Made by a program: the position numbers and the translations under genes. From contig NZ_JAGGOS010000048.1 of assembly GCF_018614205.1 (NCBI RefSeq), positions 31,319-95,318 of the forward strand: a stretch of DNA of 64,000 nucleotides. The letters are read 5' to 3'. The notes beneath the pieces are model-generated. The model was not told the origin of the DNA. It ran no database searches and worked only from the letters and a program-made list of their open reading frames with translations. The DNA is from Streptomyces sp. ISL-36. Lineage in GTDB: Bacteria; Actinomycetota; Actinomycetes; Streptomycetales; Streptomycetaceae. Of the stretch, positions 24,887 to 32,835 are shown in pieces; within the stretch, counting starts at the first letter, position 1; each line of letters begins with the position of its first letter.

Positions 24887-25628
24887 CGCCGGCCGGGACG
24901 GCGCTGTCCCGGCGGGCGCCGGCCGTGGAGTTGTCGTTCCACAGCGTGCCGCGAAGGGCATCGGCGTCGATGCTGCGGATCAGCCGCTCGTCGATCGCGT
25001 CCAGGGAGTCCACGATGTGCCGTACACCGGCCTCGCGCATCAACTGCCGCTGGAAGCTGTGCACGAAGGTGCTCGGGTGGCCGATGAAGGGAACGTCGAG
25101 GTCCCTGGCGGTCTCGGCGACGCGGGCCACGTCGTCGACGAAGAGCGCTTCTCCGTGCTCCAGTCCGAAGATCTCGGTGGTGATCTCGTGGATGCCCGGA
25201 CGGAAGTCGTTGGTGCACACATAGCGCGGGCCGTCGAACAGCTCCGCCCACTCCCCCAGGAACCGATCGAAGTGCGGGGCGGGCAGACCTCCGTAACAGA
25301 CGGTCCGGAGACCGAGTGCGCGCAGCCGCCGTACGAGATCGATGGCGCCGTCCATGACGGCGACCGGGTGCTCGGCGAGGTAGACGTCGCGTTCCTCGAA
25401 GTAGGCCGTCAGGGCCTCTTCCCCGCTGAGCGGCTGCGGTACGGCGGCGGCCATGTTCCGCCCGGCTATGTGCTGGGGCTGCGAGAACACCGCCCGCTCG
25501 GTCTCGGCCGTGTAGGCGCCGCCCCGGCCGACGACGAAGGCGTGGATCACGGGGCTGAAGGTGTCGTTGAGCAGGACGCCGTCGATGTTGAGAGCGGCCA
25601 GCCGAAGGCGGCCGAGGCTGTGGGGCAT
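24882..25628 (-). CDS. HAD-superfamily protein with altered catalytic motifs
   Basis: A 248-residue HAD-fold protein. Motif I reads ALNIDGVLL, so the nucleophile Asp is Asn14. Motif III has Arg (FRPGIHE) where Lys is usual, and motif II lacks the Ser/Thr. Motif IV (FVDDVARVAETA) keeps its acids. Catalysis by the standard route is therefore doubtful. HAD phosphatases are known partners in butenolide/furan hormone synthesis (MmfP type), where AfsA-like products must lose a phosphate, so the location beside the AfsA-like gene is suggestive. ATG 25628 has GGAGG 5 nt upstream; ATG 25640 is less well placed. Confidence 0.78.
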   Translation of the reverse strand: MPHSLGRLRLAALNIDGVLLNDTFSPVIHAFVVGRGGAYTAETERAVFSQPQHIAGRNMAAAVPQPLSGEEALTAYFEERDVYLAEHPVAVMDGAIDLVRRLRALGLRTVCYGGLPAPHFDRFLGEWAELFDGPRYVCTNDFRPGIHEITTEIFGLEHGEALFVDDVARVAETARDLDVPFIGHPSTFVHSFQRQLMREAGVRHIVDSLDAIDERLIRSIDADALRGTLWNDNSTAGARRDSAVPAGA

Positions 25629-25900
25629 GGGTCCTCCCATGGACGAACGAACGGACGAAGGGACGGGCTGACGAACGGACGGGCTGACGAACGGCTGTAT
25701 GGACGTGCGGGGGCGGCGCGCGGAGGGTGTGCCCGGTGCGGCGGCGGCCACCGTGCGCACCGGACAGGCCGCACGGACGGGTACGAACCGGCGGCGCCGA
25801 CCGGCGATACGCCGCTACGCCGGTGCGGAGCAACGGACGAAGCGAGGGAATCCGAATCGACCGCGACACCCCGACGCAGGGGGCGCGTCCCCCGGAGACG
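25629..25900. other. Repeat-rich gap between receptor and HAD-like genes
   Basis: A 272-bp gap without a gene. The part nearest the HAD-like gene is a GACGAACG / GACGGGCTGACGAACG repeat; the rest shows no hairpin or ORF that I can support. Confidence 0.6.
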
Positions 25901-26530
25901 TCAGCCGACGAGGCCCTTCAGCCGCTCGTGGCTGACGTCGGTGCGGGAGACGATCGCCGGCACGGCGATCCCGGGCAGCAGCAGGCGCCACATCCGGATG
26001 GTGCGGTCGCTCAGGTCCTTCCGGCCGCTGACCACGGCGGAGAACATCTGCATGCCCGTACACGCCTCGGTCACGAACTCACCCAACTCCTCGGGTGACA
26101 CACCGGCCTGAAGCTCTCCCCTGGCCTGCGCCTCGCGCAGGCAGTCGGCCATGATGCCCGCCCAGGACTGATAGGGCGTCGCATCGGAGGCGCCGAAGGT
26201 GGCCTGCTCCCCCGTCAGCCGGACTCCGGCCCGCAGGAGCGGGTCGACCTGGAGCAGGTGGGACCAGGAGAGGGTGATGTCCACCAGCCGTTGGAGCCCC
26301 TCGGACTGCAGCCTGGGGACGATGGTCTCGGGCTGCGCGTTCATCACCGCGCGCGCCAGGCCCTCTTTTGAGTCGAAGTGGAAGTACAGGGCCCCGGTGG
26401 TGAGTCCTGCCCGCTTCAGGATCAGGTTGACGCTCGCACCGGCGTAGCCGAACTCGTCGAAGGTCTCGGCCGCCGCGCGAAGAATCGCCTCGCGCGTCTG
26501 AACCGCCCGCTCCTGTTTGGGACCAGCCAC
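25901..26530 (-). CDS. Gamma-butyrolactone receptor-type TetR regulator (ScbR/ArpA-like)
   Basis: A 209-residue protein. The DNA-binding domain has RAVQTREAILRAAAETFDEFGYAG-type sequence (residues 7-30) and GLTTGALYFHFDSKEGLARAV, the signature of ArpA/ScbR receptors. The ligand domain keeps LLRAGVRLTGEQ and a central Trp (WAGIM) like the ligand-stacking Trp of the CprB/ArpA group. GTG start 26530 with GGAGGG upstream. It is divergent from the AfsA-like gene, the classic arrangement of hormone synthase and receptor. It probably represses its own and the neighbouring gene through the two A-tract elements in the shared promoter region. Confidence 0.88.
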   Translation of the reverse strand: MAGPKQERAVQTREAILRAAAETFDEFGYAGASVNLILKRAGLTTGALYFHFDSKEGLARAVMNAQPETIVPRLQSEGLQRLVDITLSWSHLLQVDPLLRAGVRLTGEQATFGASDATPYQSWAGIMADCLREAQARGELQAGVSPEELGEFVTEACTGMQMFSAVVSGRKDLSDRTIRMWRLLLPGIAVPAIVSRTDVSHERLKGLVG

Positions 26531-26545
26531 GACGTCTCACCCTCC

Positions 26546-26571
26546 AAAAAAAACGGAACGATCCTTATGTT
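26546..26571. promoter_or_regulatory. ARE-like element 1 (receptor side)
   Basis: An eight-A tract, CGGAACGATC, then CTTATGTT. Read on the minus strand it gives ACATAAGG...GTTCCG followed by a T-tract, close to known autoregulatory elements bound by butyrolactone receptors. It lies 16 bp upstream of the receptor GTG. Element 2 at 26695 repeats the same layout. Confidence 0.6.
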
Positions 26572-26694
26572 AGCGAGCCGGAGCAGCCTCTTGGCAACCC
26601 CCTGATGTCATCGGCGGGGAGACGCACCCTTCCGCCAGCACGTACTCCGCCCGCTCAATCCTGTCGACCTGACACTTTACGAAGTCTTGACTTT

Positions 26695-26720
26695 AAAAAA
26701 AAACGAGCACTCTTTATGTT
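26695..26720. promoter_or_regulatory. ARE-like element 2 (AfsA side)
   Basis: A nine-A tract, CGAGCACTC, then TTTATGTT, in the same orientation as element 1 and about 150 bp from it, 85 bp before the AfsA-like gene. The shared ends (A-tract plus TTATGTT) with a variable middle fit two binding sites of one regulator. A TTGACTTT just before it could be part of a -35 region. Confidence 0.6.
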
Positions 26721-26804
26721 GAACCCGGAACGGGCGGGGGGCTACGGATCCATCAGTCACCCCTGTCCGGATCGACTTCGTTTCCGACGTCCCGGGGGGA
26801 CAGC

Positions 26805-27752
26805 ATGCTCACGAGCACACTGCCGAGAACACGCGAATCGCATCCTCAGAGCCGGCCCGTGTCAGCGGCCGAGGTGCACAAGGCGGACGCGAACGAACTG
26901 CTCCTCACCAGCTGGCGCCCCACCGGCGCCGACCGGTTCACCGTCTCCGCACGGTGGCCGGCCGCCCACCGCTTCTACGGCGGGGCGCACGGGTCCCGCG
27001 ACCCGCTGCTGCTGATCGAGTGCGTACGCCAGGCGATCCCGATGCTCTGCCACGCCGCCTACGACGTACCGTTCGGTTTCCGGCAGGCCTGGGAAGACCT
27101 GCACTTCCAGTTCGACGCCTCGGCACTGGGGACCGCCGACGCCCCGCTCGCGGCCGAACTGGACGTCGTCTGCACCGATGTCGTACGTCGTGGCACTCGA
27201 CTCGCGGGGATGACGATGACGGTTCGGGCATCCGTGGGCGGCGTCACCGCCGCCCACGTACGGACCCGGTTCTCGAACCAGTCACCGGTGGTCTACCAGC
27301 GGCTGCGCGGCCCGTACGCGGACATCGCGGCGGCCCACGCCCGCGCCCTGCCGCCGGGCCGCCCGATCTCTCCCCGCCTGGTCGGCCGCGAGCGCGCCGA
27401 CGACGTCGTCCTGTCCTCCGCCGGCACGCCCGGCAACTGGTACCTGCGGTCGGACCTCGGACACCCGGTCCTCTTCGACCACCCGGTCGATCACGCGCCG
27501 GGGATGCTGCTCCTGGAGGCGGCCCGCCAGGCGGCCCTGACCCGGTCAGCGCGACCGGCCACCGTCGTGGCGATGAAGACGGTCTTCACCCGCTACGCCG
27601 AGTTCGACACACCCTGCCTCGTCAACGCCACACCGGTCACGGCGGGCCCGGGGACGCCGGAAGGAACCCAGGTCACCCTGGTCGAGGTGGAACAGAACGG
27701 CAGCCGCATCTTCGGCGCCGAGGTGACCACCCGACCGCTGCGCCTCGCCTAA
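26805..27752 (+). CDS. AfsA-like gamma-butyrolactone/butenolide synthase
   Basis: A 315-residue protein with two AfsA/hotdog repeats. The first begins VSAAEVHKADANELLLTSW and contains ARWPAAHRFYGG; the second ends with FDHPVDHAPGMLLLEAARQA (residues 224-243), the strongest signature of the family. AfsA enzymes condense a beta-ketoacyl thioester with dihydroxyacetone phosphate as the first step to A-factor-type hormones. GGGGGGA precedes the ATG. Divergent from the receptor gene. It supports a locus-specific hormone circuit controlling this cluster. The acyl chain and final hormone class cannot be predicted. Confidence 0.9.
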   Translation: MLTSTLPRTRESHPQSRPVSAAEVHKADANELLLTSWRPTGADRFTVSARWPAAHRFYGGAHGSRDPLLLIECVRQAIPMLCHAAYDVPFGFRQAWEDLHFQFDASALGTADAPLAAELDVVCTDVVRRGTRLAGMTMTVRASVGGVTAAHVRTRFSNQSPVVYQRLRGPYADIAAAHARALPPGRPISPRLVGRERADDVVLSSAGTPGNWYLRSDLGHPVLFDHPVDHAPGMLLLEAARQAALTRSARPATVVAMKTVFTRYAEFDTPCLVNATPVTAGPGTPEGTQVTLVEVEQNGSRIFGAEVTTRPLRLA

Positions 27753-28006
27753 CGCGGACCGCCCGCCTCGCCGCCGCCCAGGGGACGCCGCCACCGCCCC
27801 CACCTCACTCCCTCCCCGCCCGCGAAGCCCGACCGCCCGCTCCATGTGCGGACGTGGCTCAACGCGCCCTGTCCAGCGATTCCGCCGATTTCACCGGTTC
27901 GAGCGGGAGGGAGAGGGGAGAGACGTTCCGCCGAGGCGGGCGCTGCGTAATCGGGTGAATACTTTCCGCTACGCCCGAATGGGGCGCTCTTAGCGTTGGA
28001 GGAAGC

Positions 28007-28426
28007 GTGCGGAAGTTGGCGACGGTGGCGGTGGTGGCGGGGTTGTTCCTGAGCGGGGCGGGGGCGGCCGCGGCGGACGGGTGGCAAAAGATCGAAAACT
28101 TCTGGACTCCGGGGGTCCACTTCACGGGCGTGGAATACAAGTGGGAGCCCAAGGGGCAGAACCACGGCGGATACCACTTCCGAGGCGACCTGAAGGACCT
28201 CGAACCCAACGACGGTCACAACGTCTACGTCGAGGTCAAGGTCGAGGGCTACGACTGGAACCGCTTCAAGGGCGTGCAGAAGAGGACCGTCCATCTGGAC
28301 AAGGTCGTCTGGGACGGGGCCGCTCAGTACACCTCCAGGGCACAGATCCAGGTGTGCCGTGACCGGGGCACCCTGCGCCCCGACAACTGCACAGCTGTCA
28401 GGAAGTACAAGCGACCCAACCACTAG
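28007..28426 (+). CDS. Small secreted protein of unknown function
   Basis: A 139-residue protein starting at GTG 28007 after GGAGGAAG. The first 24 residues form a Sec signal peptide (MRKLATVAVVAG..., cleavage near AAAADG). The mature part, about 116 residues, is Trp/Tyr-rich with alternating polar-hydrophobic strands, and has two Cys 12 residues apart near the end (VCRDRG...DNC), likely a disulfide. It is basic at the C-terminus (KYKRPNH). I do not recognise the family. It is followed by a hairpin and an ABC ATPase-permease pair, so it may be a secreted peptide with a dedicated ABC system. Confidence 0.8.
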   Translation: MRKLATVAVVAGLFLSGAGAAAADGWQKIENFWTPGVHFTGVEYKWEPKGQNHGGYHFRGDLKDLEPNDGHNVYVEVKVEGYDWNRFKGVQKRTVHLDKVVWDGAAQYTSRAQIQVCRDRGTLRPDNCTAVRKYKRPNH

Positions 28427-28439
28427 GCCAACGGTTTTC

Positions 28440-28465
28440 GGAGGCCGCGCGCGTGTGCGGCCTCC
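28440..28465. terminator. Hairpin between the secreted-protein gene and the ABC genes
   Basis: GGAGGCCGC (28440-28448) pairs perfectly with 28457-28465 around an 8-nt loop, 13 bases after the secreted-protein stop. It could end or weaken transcription into the ABC genes. Confidence 0.6.
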
Positions 28466-28489
28466 GTGCGCAAGGGAGTTCGCATCACC

Positions 28490-29167
28490 ATGGACGCCAT
28501 CCTCCGCGCCGAGGGCGTGGACCTCTTCTACGGAACGCATCAAGCCGTCAGCGGCGCGGACTTCGCCTTGCAAGCCGGGGAGGTGGCTGCCGTCATGGGC
28601 AGCAGTGGCTCGGGGAAGTCCTCGCTGCTCTACTGCCTCGCCGGGGTACTGCCCTCGACTCACGGCACCGTCTCCTTCGACGGAACAGCGTTCTCGACGC
28701 TCAGCGACGACGAGTTGAGCACACTGCGACGCGAGCGCTTCGGTTTCGTCTTCCAGTACGGAGAGCTCCTGCCCGAGCTGACGGTCGAGGAGAACGCCGC
28801 CCTCCCCCTGCGCCTCGCCGGACAGCGCAAGGCACCGGCCCACGCTGCGGCCGGCGAGGTGCTCGGGCGGCTGGGCATGACCGACCTGCTGCAGCGCAGG
28901 ACGTCGCAGCTATCCGGCGGACAGAGCCAGCGCGTCGCGGTCGCGCGGGCGCTCGTGCACCGCCCCACCGTGGTGTTCGCCGACGAGCCGACCGGTGCCC
29001 TCGACAGCGCCAACGCCTCCGCTGTACTAGAGGAGTTCCTGCGGCTCGCCCGAGACCAGGGCACCGCCGTCGTCATCGTCACGCACGACGAGACAGTGGC
29101 AGAGCACGCCGATACCCGGTACACGATGACCGACGGTGTCCTGAGGATGCGAGGGGTGGCTGCATGA
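28490..29167 (+). CDS. ABC transporter ATPase, LolD/MacB-type
   Basis: A 225-residue ATPase: Walker A GSSGSGKSS (37-45), Q-loop FQYGELLPELT, signature LSGGQSQR (141-148), Walker B VVFADEP (161-167), D-loop GALD and switch His in VTHDE. This is the type VII (MacB/LolD/BceA) group, which powers mechanotransmission or peptide resistance rather than bulk import. Start ATG 28490 with AAGGGAG 11 nt upstream. It overlaps the permease by ATGA. Confidence 0.92.
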   Translation: MDAILRAEGVDLFYGTHQAVSGADFALQAGEVAAVMGSSGSGKSSLLYCLAGVLPSTHGTVSFDGTAFSTLSDDELSTLRRERFGFVFQYGELLPELTVEENAALPLRLAGQRKAPAHAAAGEVLGRLGMTDLLQRRTSQLSGGQSQRVAVARALVHRPTVVFADEPTGALDSANASAVLEEFLRLARDQGTAVVIVTHDETVAEHADTRYTMTDGVLRMRGVAA

Positions 29168-31443
29168 ACCCCTTCCTTCTCGGAATGCGTCTGCTCTGGG
29201 GCGCCGGACGGGGAGGCCGAGTCCGCTTCCTGCTGATGACGTTCGGCTGTTCCCTGGGCGTGGCCTGCCTGGCCGCCGTCCTCACCATCCCCACCATTCT
29301 CGCCGCCCACGACGCCCGGTCAGCCGCCCGCGAACCGGAGAACCGGGTGGAGTCGAAGCAGGGGTGGTCGACCGCCGACACCGTCGCGCTCACCCACAAG
29401 GACGCGTATGGCTCCCAGCCGCTGCTCCGTACATTCGTAGCTCTTCCGAAGTCCGGTACCCCGCCGGTCCCACCCGGGATCGACCGGCTGCCCGGCGCCG
29501 GAGAAGTGATCGTCTCGCCACGGCTTCGGGAGGTGCTGGAGGCAGAGCCTGGCATCGCCGGACTCCTGCCCGGAAAAGTGACCGGCACGATCAGCCCGGA
29601 GGGCCTGGCCGGGCCCGACGATCTGTACGCCTATATCGGCAGCACCCACGCCCAGATCCCCAACGGCGACAGGGTGGACTACTTCGGCTCCCGATACGCC
29701 GACTCCCAGGTCGTCGAGGAATCCACTCTCGACATCCTTCGCTTCACCCTCGGCTGCGTAGTGCTGCTGCCCCTCGCTGTGTTCCTCTCCGTCTGCGCCA
29801 GGCTCTCCGCCGAGTCCCGGGCGCGCCGGCTCGCCGCACTCCGGCTCGTAGGACTGAGCGTCAAAGACACCCTGCGGGTCAACGCCGGGGAGACCGTGGC
29901 AGCCGCATTCCTGGGGGCAGTACTCGGCGTCGCCGGCTATTTCCTCTTCAACGAGTTCATGGCCGGGATCGGACTGCCCGGCCTCCATTGGTACCCAGCC
30001 GACGGGCGCCCGACGGCGTCCACGCTCGCCGTTTGCCTGGTGGCCTGCCCGGCCCTGGCATGGTTCGTCGGGCGCCACCACGCAAGGGAGGCCGCACTCA
30101 GCCCGCTCAACATCCGCCGGACCGGCCAGCGCAAGCCGCCCAAAAAGTACGGAACGCTGCTCCTCCTGCCAGGGTTGGGTGTCATCGGCGCGTACTGCGC
30201 CCTCAGCATCATGGGCCGGGATCCGTCGGGAGGCTCCGCGAATACCGTGCTCGTCCCTGCTGCCGTGCTGTTGACAGGAGCCGGACTCGTCTTCGGTCTG
30301 GCCCCGATCACGTCCTGGCTCGCGCGCCGACTCGCCGGATCCGTACGATCGCTCCCGCTGGCTCTCGCGATGCGCCGAACTGAAGTCGAACCGGGCAGCT
30401 CGCTGCGGGTGGTCACAGGGCTCGTCCTGCTCGTCTACGCCACGTCCCTCACCCAGGGCGTGCTCATCGAACTCAGCCAGGTCAGCCGCAACACCTCTCC
30501 CGTACAGGAGTACAGCCTCCGCCTCACCGAACTGTCGCCTCAGCAACAAGAGAAGCTGACCCGACTGGAGGGAGTGCGAGCCCACGCCATCGGCGCGTCT
30601 TCCTGGGTCCGTCTCGACGACGACTTCTACGATCGCTCGATCTCCGCAGCCGTCGGTACGTGTGCGCAACTCGCCGCCTTCGCCCAATCGACACGGGGCT
30701 GCGTCGACGGCAAGGTCCTCCGGCTGGTAGATCCGAACCAGCTGCTGAACGAGGAAGCTCAGCCGGGTCGCACCTTCCCGTTTCTCATGAGCAACGGGAA
30801 GAAGGTCACCGTCGCGGTGCCCCGGAATTCGGTCACCGTGGACAACTTCCCCCTGACCTCGATCGCGACCGCCGACCTACTCATTCCGCCCTCGCTCCTG
30901 CCCGGCGGCACTCTGCCGGAGAAGGGACGGCTCGTCCTCACCAGCAGGTCCGACCCGCGAACCGTCCGCACAACCCTCGACGGCATCGGCACCATCGCCC
31001 CCACCGCCGAGGTCGAGCCCGTCGGCATCAACATCGACGCTCTGAGCCAACTCACCGTCATCCGCAGTCTCCTCGCCGCCGGCATGGTCCTCGGGCTCGT
31101 CATCAGCGTCGCCGCCTTCGTCGTCTCCATCGCCGACCGCGCCATGGAGCGGCGCAGCCAGGTCACCGCCCTCGCGCTGCTCGGGGCGCGGGCCGGGACG
31201 TTGCGGGCCGCGCAGTGTGTGCAGGTGTTGCTGCCGCTCGCGATCGGGCTCGGGGCGGCCGTCGTCACCGGGTGGCTCGCCGAGTCGAGTTATCTGATCA
31301 CCGGGGGTGGCGCGGTGCACTGGGACTGGAGTGGGCTGCCGTTGCTGTTCGCCTGCTGTCTCGGGGTGCTGCTCGCCGCCGGGGCGGCCTCGTTGCCGCT
31401 CGTGCGGCGGCACGTCGACCCGGAGCACATCCGGCGGGACTGA
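29164..31443 (+). CDS. FtsX/MacB-like ABC permease
   Basis: A 759-residue membrane protein. A first helix is at about 22-48, followed by a large extracytoplasmic part (about 50-190) and three helices around 195-310 with the FtsX core (RLAALRLVGLSVKDTLRVNAGET). A further helix-rich segment and a second external domain (about 430-610) precede three C-terminal helices (AMERRSQVTALALLGARAGTLRAAQ). The two-FtsX-domain layout fits 10-helix permeases of peptide-export or resistance systems. Start ATG 29164 overlaps the ATPase stop. The cargo is unknown; the upstream secreted protein is one candidate. Confidence 0.88.
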   Translation: MNPFLLGMRLLWGAGRGGRVRFLLMTFGCSLGVACLAAVLTIPTILAAHDARSAAREPENRVESKQGWSTADTVALTHKDAYGSQPLLRTFVALPKSGTPPVPPGIDRLPGAGEVIVSPRLREVLEAEPGIAGLLPGKVTGTISPEGLAGPDDLYAYIGSTHAQIPNGDRVDYFGSRYADSQVVEESTLDILRFTLGCVVLLPLAVFLSVCARLSAESRARRLAALRLVGLSVKDTLRVNAGETVAAAFLGAVLGVAGYFLFNEFMAGIGLPGLHWYPADGRPTASTLAVCLVACPALAWFVGRHHAREAALSPLNIRRTGQRKPPKKYGTLLLLPGLGVIGAYCALSIMGRDPSGGSANTVLVPAAVLLTGAGLVFGLAPITSWLARRLAGSVRSLPLALAMRRTEVEPGSSLRVVTGLVLLVYATSLTQGVLIELSQVSRNTSPVQEYSLRLTELSPQQQEKLTRLEGVRAHAIGASSWVRLDDDFYDRSISAAVGTCAQLAAFAQSTRGCVDGKVLRLVDPNQLLNEEAQPGRTFPFLMSNGKKVTVAVPRNSVTVDNFPLTSIATADLLIPPSLLPGGTLPEKGRLVLTSRSDPRTVRTTLDGIGTIAPTAEVEPVGINIDALSQLTVIRSLLAAGMVLGLVISVAAFVVSIADRAMERRSQVTALALLGARAGTLRAAQCVQVLLPLAIGLGAAVVTGWLAESSYLITGGGAVHWDWSGLPLLFACCLGVLLAAGAASLPLVRRHVDPEHIRRD

Positions 31444-31473
31444 CCGTACGCACCGCCTCCGGGTGCGCCGGCC

Positions 31474-32763
31474 TCAGGCCGCCAGGGCGTGTTCCGTGCG
31501 GCGGGTGATGCGGCCCGTCAGAGCGAGGGTCGCGGCCGCCGACAGGATGCCGGCGGCCAGGGCCGTCCACCAGAGCGGGGCGGGGCCCAGGCCGGTGTAG
31601 ACCGTGACGCCCAGCGTCAGTGCGCCGAAGCGGGCGACGCCCCACGCCCAGCTGAAAGCGCCCTGGTAACGGCCCCGGGCGTGGGCCGGGGCGAGGTTGG
31701 CGATGATCGCGGCGGCGATGCCCGCGACGCAGACCTCGCCCAGGGACCAGACGACCACCGAGACCGTGTAGCCCACGACCCCGTCCGCGAGGCCGGTCAG
31801 GGCCACCCCGGCGGCGATCAGCACACTGCCCGCGCACTGGACCGGGAGCTGCGGCAGCCGGGTCAGCCGGGCCGTCGCGAAGGGCTGGAGCACGACCACC
31901 AGGATCGCGTTGACCGCCGCCATCGCGCCGTACACCGCCGGGGAAAGACCGCTGTCGTGGATGGCGAGCGGCAGGGCGACCTCGGTGAGGGAGTAGACGA
32001 AGAGCTGGATGCCGAACAGGGGCAGAAGCGCGAGCGCCAGCCGGTCGCGGAAGACGACTCCGTAGCCGATGCCGTCCTTCCCGCGCCCGGCGTCCGTCTC
32101 CGACTCCGTCTCCGATTCCGACTCCGACTCCGACTTCCCGGCCATCGCCGACGCCGACGCCGACGCCGTCCGCGCGCGCGGCGATTCGGTCAGCCGGGTC
32201 ACGACCACAGCCGCGTAGATCAGCATCGAGCCGGCGTCGACCACGAAGAGCAGCCAGTACCCGTGCGCCGCGAGGAAGCCGCCGAGCACTCCCGCCACCG
32301 CCGTACCGATGTTGACGCCCCAGCCGAACAGCGCGTACGCCCGCTGCCTGCGCGCCGCGTCCACCGTGTCCGCCATCAGCGCGTACGCGGCAGGGGACAC
32401 CATCATGCCCGCCGCGCTGATCAGCAGGGCCGCGGCCGCCATCGTCCACACGCCCGGTGCCATGAAGAGCGCCCCCTGCGCCGCGGCCGCCCCGAGGAGT
32501 CCGATCAGCATGGTCGGGCGGCGGCCGATGCGGTCGGCCATGAGGCCGCCGAGCGCCGGGCCGAGGAGATGGCCCGCGCCCAGGGCGCCGAGGACGTACG
32601 AAACCTCCGGTCCCGTGATGCCGCGCGCGGCCAGGAAGAACACCAGGAAGGGCGTGACCATGTAGCCGAGGCGGTTGACGACCGTGCCGGCGAAGAGGGT
32701 CCAGACGGTGGGCGGGAGTCCGCGGAAGGTCGAGAGCATGCGAGGAGAGTGCGGCCCCGCCAC
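31474..32763 (-). CDS. MFS transporter (DHA1-like)
   Basis: A 429-residue protein with about 12 helices; the A-motif is GGLMADRIGRRPTML. The central cytoplasmic loop holds an Ala/Ser then Ser/Glu repeat (about residues 205-232). The start is uncertain: GTG 32763 has no ribosome-binding site and may be leaderless, while ATG 32739 (MLSTFRG) is 24 nt inside. Convergent with the ABC permease (30-bp gap) and divergent from the ArsR-like regulator, its likely controller. Substrate unknown, probably a drug-like molecule. Confidence 0.85.
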   Translation of the reverse strand: MAGPHSPRMLSTFRGLPPTVWTLFAGTVVNRLGYMVTPFLVFFLAARGITGPEVSYVLGALGAGHLLGPALGGLMADRIGRRPTMLIGLLGAAAAQGALFMAPGVWTMAAAALLISAAGMMVSPAAYALMADTVDAARRQRAYALFGWGVNIGTAVAGVLGGFLAAHGYWLLFVVDAGSMLIYAAVVVTRLTESPRARTASASASAMAGKSESESESETESETDAGRGKDGIGYGVVFRDRLALALLPLFGIQLFVYSLTEVALPLAIHDSGLSPAVYGAMAAVNAILVVVLQPFATARLTRLPQLPVQCAGSVLIAAGVALTGLADGVVGYTVSVVVWSLGEVCVAGIAAAIIANLAPAHARGRYQGAFSWAWGVARFGALTLGVTVYTGLGPAPLWWTALAAGILSAAATLALTGRITRRTEHALAA

Positions 32764-32835
32764 CCCGACGATCCATTGATTAAGCTCAGACCGAATCCAT
32801 CAGCTCCATCAGCGGTACGGGGAGGGCGACGGCGC

